DNA from: Clostridiales bacterium
GTDB taxonomy: Bacteria > Bacillota > Clostridia > Christensenellales > Aristaeellaceae
Reading direction: 5' to 3'
Assembly (NCBI GenBank): GCA_004555535.1
Contig: SFHU01000016.1
Span: forward strand, 1-35,952
DNA: 35,952 bases
The first letter of the stretch is position 1, and the number at the start of each line of letters is the position of its first letter. The notes beneath the pieces are model-generated. The model had not been told where the DNA came from, ran no database searches, and saw only the letters and a program-made list of their open reading frames with translations. Shown one piece after another: positions 7,892 through 15,213 of the stretch. Made by a program: the position numbers and the translations under genes.

Positions 7892-8671
7892 TCATCCCTC
7901 CTCCCGCCCGGCTTCCGGCGTCTGTTCCGGCTCCGTCCGCTCCGGTTCATCCACCCGGGGCGCGGGCGCTTGTCTTTCCTCCGGCGCGGCCCTGCCGTCC
8001 GTCTCGATCTCCACGAGGCTGAAGTCCGGCGGCGTCTGCGCGCCGGACGCCTCGCACCACACCTGCCCAAAGGGCTTGGGCGCGCATACGGGCATCCTGC
8101 GCGCGACCTCCCTGTCCGAAACCTTCAGCGGAAGATGCCAGATGTCCATCTCGCAGCCCTGCTGCGTGACCGCGTACATCGTCAGCTCCAGCCTGCCGTC
8201 GCTCAGGGTGACCAGCCCGCTGAGCATGACCTCCATGTCGCTGCGGGTGTACTCCGCCATGGTGTCCACATCCGTCGGCGAGAAAACCGTCATGTGGCCG
8301 GGATGGCTGTGGATATAGCCCAGGAGGTTGAAATCCCTCTGGTTGCGCAGATCCCGGAGATAGCGGTCGCGGTGGATGGCATACGCGTAATCCACATCGA
8401 AGGTGACCGACGACCTGCGGGATTGGGGGGAGGATTCCACGATGTCGGTGACGATCGCAGAGAGCGAGCCGTCCCTTTCAATCACGCGCCAGCCGTAGAG
8501 CTGCACGCCGTCCTCGCTGGCGATTCGCCCCCTCCGGCTTCCGCCGGCGACCGACCGCAGCAGGACGCGGAACGCGTCGCCCGTCATATAGGCCTTTTCG
8601 CATTTGGGCGTCGTCCCGCTATGATAGGACGCGCGCACGCCGCCCCATCCCATACAGGTATTGAAGCTCAT
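7892..8671 (-). CDS. JAMM/JAB-domain zinc peptidase (putative deconjugase)
   Basis: About 259 residues. The signature IHSHPGHMTVFSPTDVD gives zinc ligands H121, H123 and D134 with S131, and E79 in DIVESS is the likely catalytic glutamate. This is the isopeptidase family of Rpn11, CSN5 and bacterial Cap3-type proteins, which trims or removes ubiquitin-like modifiers. The last ~50 residues are Pro/Glu-rich and probably disordered. The start at 8671 is nine bases from GGAG; the first in-frame ATG at 8680 touches the SD directly. It is the first gene of the protease-E1-E2-repeat-protein unit and follows motif M2. The protease gene after it begins seven bases past its SD with a four-base gap between the frames. 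Confidence 0.9.
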   Translation of the reverse strand: MSFNTCMGWGGVRASYHSGTTPKCEKAYMTGDAFRVLLRSVAGGSRRGRIASEDGVQLYGWRVIERDGSLSAIVTDIVESSPQSRRSSVTFDVDYAYAIHRDRYLRDLRNQRDFNLLGYIHSHPGHMTVFSPTDVDTMAEYTRSDMEVMLSGLVTLSDGRLELTMYAVTQQGCEMDIWHLPLKVSDREVARRMPVCAPKPFGQVWCEASGAQTPPDFSLVEIETDGRAAPEERQAPAPRVDEPERTEPEQTPEAGREEG

Positions 8672-8735
8672 CCATCTCATCTCCTTTTCGTGTTGGCGCC
8701 GCTGCCGGCAGAGGCCGCATCTTGCATGCCTCCTC

Positions 8736-8781
8736 TTTTTTTGCCGGCTCCGGAACCGGGGCCGTTTTCCTCTACATCATA
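8736..8781 (-). promoter_or_regulatory. Motif M2: TATGATGTAGAGGAAAA followed by an A7 tract
   Basis: On the minus strand the motif (8781-8765) starts directly after the terminator-like hairpin and is followed, 38 bases after its ATG, by seven As (8742-8736) and GAGGAGG. It is the closest relative of M1. It opens the unit that begins with the JAMM gene. Between the A-tract and that gene (8672-8735) I see no other gene. Confidence 0.5.
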
Positions 8782-8782
8782 A

Positions 8783-8824
8783 GGGCCGTCCCCCGGGCGG
8801 CTTGTCCCGCCGGGTGGACGGCCC
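8783..8824 (-). terminator. Strong hairpin behind the HerA-like ATPase gene
   Basis: On the minus strand GGGCCGTCC (8824-8816) pairs with its complement at 8791-8783, with a further inner stem around CCCGGCGG. It follows the ATPase stop by four bases and is directly followed by motif M2. There is no U-tract, so it may block read-through only partly. Confidence 0.6.
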
Positions 8825-8828
8825 CGGT

Positions 8829-11741
8829 TCATTCGCCCAGCGTCCCTCTCGCCCTCTCCGCGGCGAGGATCTCCCGGGCTATTCTGCGGCGCTGGTCGGG
8901 CGTGAGGTCCCGCACATCCGCATACCTGTCCAGGTTTCCCAGCACGGCGCGGTACAGCTCGTCCTCCCGCGTGCCGTAATGCGCGATCAGGATGCCCGTC
9001 AGCTGGTCAAAGAAGGAGAGTAGCAGCCTGCCGGCCATCTGCGCGCGGTCCCTTTCCTCCGCCTGCAGGCAATCGTTCAGCCTGGCCCGCGTGTCCTGCC
9101 TCAGCTGCCCGGCGATGCGCTCATCCTCCAGCAGCGTCTGCATCTGCGCGCGCAGCTGCTCCATGCTCTGCGCGCAGCAGAGCACCCTGACCACCTGGCC
9201 CGCCCACCAGCGCCGCAGCTCCTGTCCGCCCGCCTCCTGCTGCTCGTCGCCGGATAGCGGGTTGTCGTCCATCCTGGCCTTCACCGGCAGCGACCTCCAG
9301 CCCCGCTGGCAGACCACCGCATGGTATTTCTCCAGCCGCGCCAGCCCCAGCGCCTGGCTCATGCCCTGCGCGGGCGCAGGGTCCAGCGCAAGCGCCGCGG
9401 CGAGATCCTCGATATCGCCCCTTCCCTGAACCTGGAAGACCAGCTTCGTCGCCGTGTTCTCCACGGCCTGCCTGCTGATCTCGTGGATCGTCTGGTTGGA
9501 CAGAATGCAGGCCTCGCCCATGTCCCGGGCCTGCGCAAGCAGCTTTGTGATCGCCTCGCTCGATTTGCCGCCGATGGACGCGTTCTCCTTGTTGCCGTCG
9601 GGAAAATCCCTGCGCGGCGCCAGCGCGTGCGCCTCCTCAAAGAGCGTCATGTGCTGCAGCGGGAGGTTGCGCCTGCCCGCCGCCGCGCTCTGCCGGTATT
9701 CCACCAGGCCCAAAAGCAGGACGCTCATGATCAGGGAGAGCGTCTCGCCCGACACCGAGCCGCAGTGAACGATGACATTCCTGTCGTAAAGCTCCTCAAA
9801 GGGCACCGTATTTTCCGCCCGGAAGATCTCCGCGCAGACGTTCGTGCTCAGCGAATGCAATCGCGTGCACAGCGCGCCGAGATAATCGCTGCGCGTGCGC
9901 TCCGAGAAGCCGCCCCTGCAGATGATCGCGCGGGTCTCCTCCTCGAGCATGGCGAAATCCGGCCACCGCGGCATGCCGGGAATCGCGACGCGGATCCCGC
10001 AGGCGATATCCCAGCCGCAGCGGCGGTATGCCGAAAAGACCGCCTGCTTGAGGATGTCCGGCATGGCCGCGCTCATGGACCAGCAGGACTCAAACAGCGC
10101 CGCCAGATGATCGATGTGCGAGGCCAGCGACACGCCGTCGGGCACAGCGAAGGGCTGCAGGCGAAGGATGTTCTGATTGAGATCTGTTCTTGTCGTGTAC
10201 AGCGTCGCGCCGCCGACAAAGTCGCCCGGGCGGATCGTGTTTTTGGGGTCGATCGCCAGGATGTGCACGTGCGGCCTCCTGCGCATCGTCTGGTTGACCA
10301 GGTTGCACAGCGCCGTCGTCTTTCCGCTGCCCGTCGCGCCCGCCGCGATGATGTGCGAGGTGAACTCATCGATGTCCAGCTCCACAGGCCTGTCGGTCTC
10401 GCGTTCCCCGTCGACGATGACGCCGATGCGGATCGTTTCCGCGCCGCCGCGAAGCACCACATTGCGCGCATAGGCCGCGGATCTGTCCACCGGAAAGCCG
10501 CGCATCTCGCGCATGGGCAGAAACGGGGGAATCTCCCCGGGCAGGGCCGCCGTGCCAAAGCCTGGCACATGCCGCCCCGTCTCCAGCATCCGCAGCAGCT
10601 CCTGCGCGCCGCCGGCGCGGCGGATGCCGGTCACCAGGTCCATGTCCGCGCCGTCCTCCCCGCGCCCGGCGCTCTGCGCATTGACCGTCGCCAAGATCAC
10701 CTGCGCCTTCTGCGCGGGGGCAAAGGCATAGACCGCGCAGGTACTCATGCCGCTGATCTGCGCCCTGTGCAGCCGGCTCCGGCGGCGCGCAAGCTGCCGC
10801 AGCGCCGCGCCGACGCGCGAAAAGTCGGCGCTGGCATTCATGTTCTCCGTGTCGTTTGTGCCGGTTGTCTCCGTTGCGGTCACGGTTCTCGTCCTTCCGG
10901 TGGTCGTGCCGCTGTTCTCCGCCGTGCTCTCTCCCGTGGAGTGGGCGACGCTCGCGCCCTGGTTCGTGCTGTTGTTGCTGCCCATCGAAAGGAAGCTGTG
11001 CAGGCCCGTGTTGGAGCCCTGCGCGGAGCCGGACTGGCGCGTGTGCGTGTCCGACGCATTTCGGGACGCCGTGGTCGTCTGAATCCGCGTGAGCGCATCC
11101 GCATCCGACGTGCCCGACGCGCGGCTTCTGACCCTCGTGGCGCCCAGCACACAGGAGAGCCTGTGAAACAGGGACAGCGTGGAGGCGTGCCTGTCCGCGC
11201 GCTCCAGCGCCCTGCTGACCGCCTGCGGGCTGATGGGGTTGAGCACCAGCAGCAGCGCGCAGCCCGGCTTCAGAGCGCCCAGCGCGTCGTCGATGCGCGG
11301 CGGCCTGTCCTCCGGGGCGCTCATGCTCAGGCCGTCCATGCCCCACAGCTCATGCGCCGGATCGGGCCGCGGCATCCGGGGCGCCGTATAGGCGATGCCC
11401 CGCACCTGATCCGCAAAGGCCCGGGTCAGCTCGTCCGCCCGCTGCGCGTCCACGCCGATGTCGCACGTCAGCGTGCCGTCATCATGGCTCTGCCAGAGGA
11501 ACAGCACCGACGCGCCCAGCTTGGCCGCGACTGCGTAAAAGCCGGCCACCCTTGACGCATACGCCCTGTCGTCGTCCTCGCTTCTGCTGATGGACAGGAT
11601 GCGGCAAAAGCTCATCGTCCCCGGACAGGGCGGCGGCTCCGCGTCGCGTCCGGCGAGATACGCCTCGGCTGCCGCCGCCTGCCGGCTGCCCAGACGGTTC
11701 ATTTCGTTGTACAGCTGTCCTGCCCGGTTGATCGTCTCCAT
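8829..11741 (-). CDS. HerA/FtsK-type (DUF87-like) ATPase with a Ser/Thr-rich insert
   Basis: A 970-residue protein. Walker A is GATGSGKTTALCNLVNQ with K474, Walker B is MTLFEEAHAL with E702 and E703, and a later LSNQTIHEI resembles sensor or motif-III regions of HerA/VirB4-type pumps. HILAIDPKN after Walker A fits the same group. Residues ~1-200 form an N-terminal domain, ~205-305 are a striking Ser/Thr/Asn/Gly-rich linker (SNTGLHSFLSMGSNNSTNQG and similar), and the last ~200 residues are helical. Such ATPases form hexamers that move DNA or protein. AAAGGAG precedes the ATG. It ends the unit with the small membrane protein and the nuclease, suggesting a membrane-linked pump that handles the nuclease or DNA. 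VirB4-like, defence-type HerA and plasmid-transfer roles are all possible. Confidence 0.82.
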   Translation of the reverse strand: METINRAGQLYNEMNRLGSRQAAAAEAYLAGRDAEPPPCPGTMSFCRILSISRSEDDDRAYASRVAGFYAVAAKLGASVLFLWQSHDDGTLTCDIGVDAQRADELTRAFADQVRGIAYTAPRMPRPDPAHELWGMDGLSMSAPEDRPPRIDDALGALKPGCALLLVLNPISPQAVSRALERADRHASTLSLFHRLSCVLGATRVRSRASGTSDADALTRIQTTTASRNASDTHTRQSGSAQGSNTGLHSFLSMGSNNSTNQGASVAHSTGESTAENSGTTTGRTRTVTATETTGTNDTENMNASADFSRVGAALRQLARRRSRLHRAQISGMSTCAVYAFAPAQKAQVILATVNAQSAGRGEDGADMDLVTGIRRAGGAQELLRMLETGRHVPGFGTAALPGEIPPFLPMREMRGFPVDRSAAYARNVVLRGGAETIRIGVIVDGERETDRPVELDIDEFTSHIIAAGATGSGKTTALCNLVNQTMRRRPHVHILAIDPKNTIRPGDFVGGATLYTTRTDLNQNILRLQPFAVPDGVSLASHIDHLAALFESCWSMSAAMPDILKQAVFSAYRRCGWDIACGIRVAIPGMPRWPDFAMLEEETRAIICRGGFSERTRSDYLGALCTRLHSLSTNVCAEIFRAENTVPFEELYDRNVIVHCGSVSGETLSLIMSVLLLGLVEYRQSAAAGRRNLPLQHMTLFEEAHALAPRRDFPDGNKENASIGGKSSEAITKLLAQARDMGEACILSNQTIHEISRQAVENTATKLVFQVQGRGDIEDLAAALALDPAPAQGMSQALGLARLEKYHAVVCQRGWRSLPVKARMDDNPLSGDEQQEAGGQELRRWWAGQVVRVLCCAQSMEQLRAQMQTLLEDERIAGQLRQDTRARLNDCLQAEERDRAQMAGRLLLSFFDQLTGILIAHYGTREDELYRAVLGNLDRYADVRDLTPDQRRRIAREILAAERARGTLGE

Positions 11742-11777
11742 CCCGCCTCTCCTTTCTCCCGGTGTGTTCTTCGTGAA

Positions 11778-12416
11778 TTACCGCTTTTCCCCGCCCCAGA
11801 GGACAAAGCCTCCGTCGTGCCTGTTGGCCTCGTGGATCCTTGAATCCACGAGCTGCATCCTGCCCACCTCCTGATGATGATGCCAGGTGTAGCCCTCCGG
11901 CGTCTCATGGCTGCGGATCTGCTCCATCTGCCTGTCCGTGAAGACATCCCGGTAGGCCTCCGGATTCTCCGTCACGTCCCTGCAGAGCTCCTCGTTGCAG
12001 CATTTCTCCTGCGCGTTCACCCTCGCAAAGCGCATGTCCTGGGGAAGCTGGACATCCTTCACGGAGCTGAACTCCGGAAATGTGCCCGTGACGGAGCGGT
12101 CGTCGATCCTGACGGTGTCCTCCGTGTATTCCACCGAGGGATGGGCCGCCATTCTCGTGTGAACCTGCACGTTCTCATAGCGCTCCAGCGGGCTGCCCTC
12201 CGGCGCGGACGTCTCTCCCTTGCGGTCGATGTAGCCGTTGAGCCTGTCCTTGGAGATGGCCGCGTCGATCTCGTCCTTCTCCGCGGCAAACACGACGGGC
12301 TCCTGCTCCTCAGGCGAGTAGTCCCGGGTTTCATAGGCCTCAAACGCCTCGAGCTCCTCGTCGGTCATCGCGTCGATCTCGTCGATTTCGTCCTGGTAAT
12401 CGTCAAATTCATCCAT
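11778..12416 (-). CDS. WHH-type HNH/endonuclease VII-like nuclease domain protein
   Basis: About 212 residues. The first ~60 are acidic and look disordered (DEFDDYQDEIDEIDAMTDEE). The C-terminus carries GYTWHHHQEVGRMQLV, a HEANRH segment and DGGFVLWGG: the signature of the WHH branch of the HNH/endonuclease VII superfamily, best known as C-terminal toxin domains of polymorphic toxins. Here it is nearly a stand-alone protein with no secretion leader seen. GAGG lies nine bases before the ATG at 12416 and three before an in-frame ATG at 12422; I prefer the first. It sits between a two-segment membrane protein and the HerA-like ATPase in one unit. No obvious immunity gene is adjacent, although the acidic N-terminus could self-inhibit. 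It could be an effector, an invading-DNA nuclease, or a housekeeping nuclease of the element. Confidence 0.75.
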   Translation of the reverse strand: MDEFDDYQDEIDEIDAMTDEELEAFEAYETRDYSPEEQEPVVFAAEKDEIDAAISKDRLNGYIDRKGETSAPEGSPLERYENVQVHTRMAAHPSVEYTEDTVRIDDRSVTGTFPEFSSVKDVQLPQDMRFARVNAQEKCCNEELCRDVTENPEAYRDVFTDRQMEQIRSHETPEGYTWHHHQEVGRMQLVDSRIHEANRHDGGFVLWGGEKR

Positions 12417-12442
12417 ATCCATGCGCCTCTCTTTCTGTCCGT

Positions 12443-12886
12443 TCACCGGTCAAAGCAGCCCAGGAGGGTTCCCGCCAGCAGCGCGGCGGCGTGAACGGCC
12501 ATCGCCGGAATCCACATGATCCCCGCCGACGACACGAACACAAGCCGCTTTCCCCATCGAATCAGGCGCGCCCTGACGGTCTCCCCGCCTCCCGAATAGG
12601 CGTCCAGAAACGCCTGATCCGGATCGTTCTGCTCCGCCCCCAAGGCCGCCTCCCTGCGCGTGACGGCGCTCAAGTACATCCGCTGCGTCCTCACAAACTG
12701 CGGCCACGCGCCCTCTCCATACGTCCATTCCTCCCTGGCTATCCTGATGTAGAGCGCCGCGGCCTGTACGGCGCAGACGACCGTCGCGGCGAGCCAGACG
12801 ACCACGCCGACCGCATACAGCGCAAAGACAAGAAAAAGCAGCCAGAAAATCAGACTGGCTGCCCTTTCCCCAAATCCATCCAACAT
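12443..12886 (-). CDS. Small membrane protein of unknown function
   Basis: A 147-residue protein with a long hydrophobic stretch at residues ~9-50 (probably two helices, LIFWLLFLVFALYAVGVVVW then VVCAVQAAALYI), a hydrophilic middle (51-110) with EEWTYGEGAWPQFVRTQRMY, and a C-terminal hydrophobic segment at ~114-142. I do not recognise a family. GGAGAAACC precedes the ATG. It opens the unit with the nuclease and HerA-like ATPase and could anchor that ATPase in the membrane. Its leader contains a terminator about 100 bases upstream, so expression may depend on read-through or on an unseen promoter in 12887-12985, where I find GC-rich inverted repeats only. Confidence 0.7.
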   Translation of the reverse strand: MLDGFGERAASLIFWLLFLVFALYAVGVVVWLAATVVCAVQAAALYIRIAREEWTYGEGAWPQFVRTQRMYLSAVTRREAALGAEQNDPDQAFLDAYSGGGETVRARLIRWGKRLVFVSSAGIMWIPAMAVHAAALLAGTLLGCFDR

Positions 12887-12984
12887 ACGGTTTCTCCTTT
12901 CCCTGTGCCGGTTTTGGGGACCGGCGTCTCTCCTCCTTCCCGCCCCGCGCAGGGCGAAGGACCCATCCGGCCCGTTTCACGGCA

Positions 12985-13165
12985 TAAAAAAATAACTCCT
13001 GCAAGCAGGAGTTATTGGACGGTCCCTCGCGCTACCTTGTCAGTCAGACATGATGCTTCGATCCGACAATCCGCAATTGGCCTCAATCGATCAAAAAATC
13101 ACAAACCCTCGCAAATCCGATCCGAAATCCAGGAATGCTCACACAGACGCAAGCGCCGTCCACCC
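12985..13165 (-). ncRNA. Candidate structured small RNA or attenuating leader
   Basis: Transcription from the promoter at 13201-13172 should start near 13165 and stop at the terminator near 12986, giving an RNA of about 180 nt without a credible open frame. Its 5' GGACG-GCGCU can pair with 3' AGCGC and CGUCC (bulge between them), closing the molecule just before the terminator. Several GAUC/GGAUC segments can pair inside. I could not match it to a known riboswitch, T-box or 6S RNA. It could be a free small RNA or a regulated leader of the 147-residue membrane protein unit. Confidence 0.5.
12986..13016 (-). terminator. Perfect rho-independent terminator of the candidate small RNA
   Basis: AATAACTCCTGC and its exact complement form a 12-base-pair stem with a two-base centre (12991-13016), followed on the minus strand by a run of Ts to 12986. 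It is one of the cleanest terminators in the window. It is also symmetric, but only the minus-strand product ends in a long U-tract. Confidence 0.9.
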
Positions 13166-13171
13166 GTCCTT

Positions 13172-13201
13172 ACTATACTATGCCCGGCTGCGCTTTGTCA
13201 A
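13172..13201 (-). promoter_or_regulatory. Sigma-A-type promoter, TTGACA - 18 - TATAGT
   Basis: On the minus strand the -35 box TTGACA (13201-13196) is perfect, and TATAGT (13177-13172) matches five of six -10 positions at 18 bases spacing. It lies just behind the VirD4-like gene and drives the candidate small RNA and, by read-through, the membrane protein-nuclease-ATPase unit. Confidence 0.75.
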
Positions 13202-13222
13202 TGGCCCTTCAGCCCATTTCCT

Positions 13223-14554
13223 TCATTTTCCGTCGTCCGCGGATAAAGGGGGAGCGCCTCCGCGGGCGCCCCCTGTCAGCCTGCCTCGCTTCGCCTCCTC
13301 CGCAAGCGCCTTTTCGTATTCCCCCGTGACCTCGCGGTACTGCTTGTCCCTGAGGATGTCATAGCGCCTGGTGATCCTCGGCCTCTCTCCGCGCCGCAGG
13401 ACGATCTCCTGCCCGATGGGCATATAGAGGATTTCGTCCAGCGGCCTGTTCGTCTTCTGGCTGATGTTCTTCGCCGTCTGCAAATCCATGCCGCCCATGT
13501 ACACATAGCTGTCGCAGTTGTTGATGATGGTCGTCGCGCTTTCGGGGCCGTACATGGCCGCCAGCTGGGACTCGGACTGGATCATCAGCGTGACCGAGAC
13601 GCCCTTCTCGCGGAAGATACTGATGTATTCGGGGAAATTGGGGATCCTGCCGCCGGTCGCGAAGTCGTCGCAGAGGAGATGCACCGGGACGGGAAGCCGG
13701 CCGTCCGGCGCCTTTTCCGCGATCTCGAACAGCTCCTTGAACGCGCTGCTGTAGAACATGTTGATGAAGCTGTTCAGCGACGGATTGACCGGGCTTGTCG
13801 TGACGAACAGCACCGCCTTGCGGGAGGCGAGCCGCGCGAAATCGACCTGCTTCTTCTTGCGCATCAGCTTGCGGACCTCGCTGGTGAAGATGGAGTCGAT
13901 CGTGGTGCTCAGCGTGCTGAACGCGCAGCCCGCCGTCCTGTAGGGCAGCTGGCGGAAGCTCTTCCAGCACTTGATGGCATAGCAGGTCGGATTGCGCTTC
14001 TCCAGCGCGGCGAACTCCTCATCCAGCGTGGTCTTGATCGAGGAGCCATCGTCCTTGATGGACAGCCTGTCAAACGCATCCAGCACGTCCGCCAGCGTCG
14101 CGTTCCTGTCTGTCATCATGGTTTTGGCTATGATCGCGCACAGCAGGGAGATGGCGATCTCATCCCAGTATGGATCTGCCGTCGTGTTGCCCTCCTTGCG
14201 GCTGTTCCCCATGACGATCGAGCGGGCGCAGAAGCGGACGTCCTGATAGTTTCTGACGTTTCTGAGCGGATCATAGCCCGTATCGCTCCTGTCCGGACTG
14301 ACGAAGTTCAGATCCATCACCTCGTAGCCGAGCTGCGCCAGCGCGCCCCTGTATTTCTGCACAAGGCGGTTCTTGGTCACCGTGACGATCAGGCTGGTGT
14401 CAAACGTGTGCAAAAGCTTCGGCTCGGAGATGCTCATGGTCTTGCCGCATCCGCTGGTGCCGCAGACGATCACGTTGTTGTTCAGCCCGGTCCTGCGGCT
14501 GTCCATGCTGTACACGCAGTTTTCGCCCAGGATCATTTCATCGCTCTTGGCCAT
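13223..14554 (-). CDS. VirD4/TraG-like type IV coupling ATPase, lacking the membrane domain
   Basis: About 443 residues. Walker A is CGTSGCGKTMSISEPKLL (K38), followed by DLNFVSPDRSDTGYDPLRNV, a hallmark of TraG/VirD4 coupling proteins. Walker B is VHLLCDDFATGGRIPNFPEY (D296, D297), followed by FREKGVSVTLMIQSESQLAA. These proteins are hexameric pumps that pass DNA or protein substrates to a secretion channel. Usual family members are about 600 residues with N-terminal membrane helices; these are absent here, and the membrane protein two genes upstream may replace them. The start at 14554 is six bases from GGAGGG; an in-frame ATG at 14560 touches the SD and overlaps the ClpP-like stop. Neighbouring relaxase and mating-channel genes are not seen in this window. 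Confidence 0.88.
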   Translation of the reverse strand: MAKSDEMILGENCVYSMDSRRTGLNNNVIVCGTSGCGKTMSISEPKLLHTFDTSLIVTVTKNRLVQKYRGALAQLGYEVMDLNFVSPDRSDTGYDPLRNVRNYQDVRFCARSIVMGNSRKEGNTTADPYWDEIAISLLCAIIAKTMMTDRNATLADVLDAFDRLSIKDDGSSIKTTLDEEFAALEKRNPTCYAIKCWKSFRQLPYRTAGCAFSTLSTTIDSIFTSEVRKLMRKKKQVDFARLASRKAVLFVTTSPVNPSLNSFINMFYSSAFKELFEIAEKAPDGRLPVPVHLLCDDFATGGRIPNFPEYISIFREKGVSVTLMIQSESQLAAMYGPESATTIINNCDSYVYMGGMDLQTAKNISQKTNRPLDEILYMPIGQEIVLRRGERPRITRRYDILRDKQYREVTGEYEKALAEEAKRGRLTGGARGGAPPLSADDGK

Positions 14555-14556
14555 AT

Positions 14557-15144
14557 TCATCCCTCCATCATCTCCGCAAAGCTCATGACCCTGTCGCACA
14601 GGCCGAATGCGACGCTCTCCTCCGGCGTCATGTAGTGATCGTAGGACGTCGCCTGCTCGACCTCCTCCAGGCTCCGGCCCGTGTGCCTGGAGAGGATGCG
14701 GTTCATCCTGCTGCGCTCCTCCAGCAGGTTGTCGGAGACGGAGCGGATGGATGTCGCGCTGCCGCGCACGCCGCTGCCCAGCAGCGGCTCGTGGATCATC
14801 ACCTTCGAGTTGGGCAGAATATAGCGTCCGTGCCCGCCGCAGGCCAGAAGCACCGCGCCCATGCTGTAGGCCATGCCCGTGCAGAACAGCCGGACCGGCG
14901 CGCGGCTGGACTGAATGACGTCGTACATCAGCATGCCGCTGACGATCTCGCCGCCCGGCGAATTGATGAACACGTCGATCGGGCGCTCCGTGTCCTGCGC
15001 GTTAAGCACCATCATCTGCGCCAGAAACAGGCTGGCGGCGTCCTCATCGATGCTCCCCTGAACGAGGATCCTGCGCTGCGCAAGCAGATGCGTCTGAATG
15101 GGCACCAGCGTGATGCCGTTGGCGTCCCTGCATTCGATTTGCAT
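14557..15144 (-). CDS. ClpP-like serine protease
   Basis: A 195-residue member of the ClpP/crotonase-like serine peptidase family. Catalytic residues are S94 in GMAYSMGAVLLA, H118 in KVMIHEPLLG and D169 in SYDHYMTPEES. FINSPGG (59-65) is the oxyanion-loop glycine motif. Cellular ClpP proteins form a tetradecamer with Clp ATPases; this one diverges (GMAYS instead of GQAAS) and is likely a paralogue of the element, not the housekeeping enzyme. It sits between a five-helix membrane protein and the VirD4-like ATPase, whose SD it contains. Either ATPase could feed it, or it could be a membrane-proximal processing peptidase. GGAAGG lies eight bases before the ATG. Confidence 0.9.
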   Translation of the reverse strand: MQIECRDANGITLVPIQTHLLAQRRILVQGSIDEDAASLFLAQMMVLNAQDTERPIDVFINSPGGEIVSGMLMYDVIQSSRAPVRLFCTGMAYSMGAVLLACGGHGRYILPNSKVMIHEPLLGSGVRGSATSIRSVSDNLLEERSRMNRILSRHTGRSLEEVEQATSYDHYMTPEESVAFGLCDRVMSFAEMMEG

Positions 15145-15182
15145 ATTGTCCTTCCTTTCCGGCCACTGCCGTGTGCCCTGTC

Positions 15183-15212
15183 GTTTGTGTCCGTCTGTAT
15201 CCGTTTGTATCC
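15183..15212. repeat. Three tandem 10-base repeats
   Basis: GTTTGTGTCC, GTCTGTATCC and GTTTGTATCC stand head to tail in the gap between the 294-residue membrane protein and the ClpP-like gene. On the minus strand they read GGAyACArAC. They lie about 40 bases upstream of the ClpP-like start and could be a protein-binding or iteron-like site, but three copies prove little. Confidence 0.5.
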
Positions 15213-15213
15213 G

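Noticed and set aside
4704..8671. CBASS or PRTRC plasmid-type system
   Set aside because: E1, E2-like and JAMM genes are present, but no nucleotide cyclase, no E1-E2 fusion and no ParB or other PRTRC genes are visible.
12450..13004. A 184-residue frame overlapping the terminator and small membrane protein gene
   Set aside because: It is read through the terminator stem in a different frame from the membrane protein and has no SD.
13017..13165. Known riboswitch, T-box or 6S RNA
   Set aside because: I find none of the conserved core sequences of the classes I know; left as an unassigned candidate RNA.
15183..15212. CRISPR-like array
   Set aside because: Only three 10-base units with no spacers; no cas genes.
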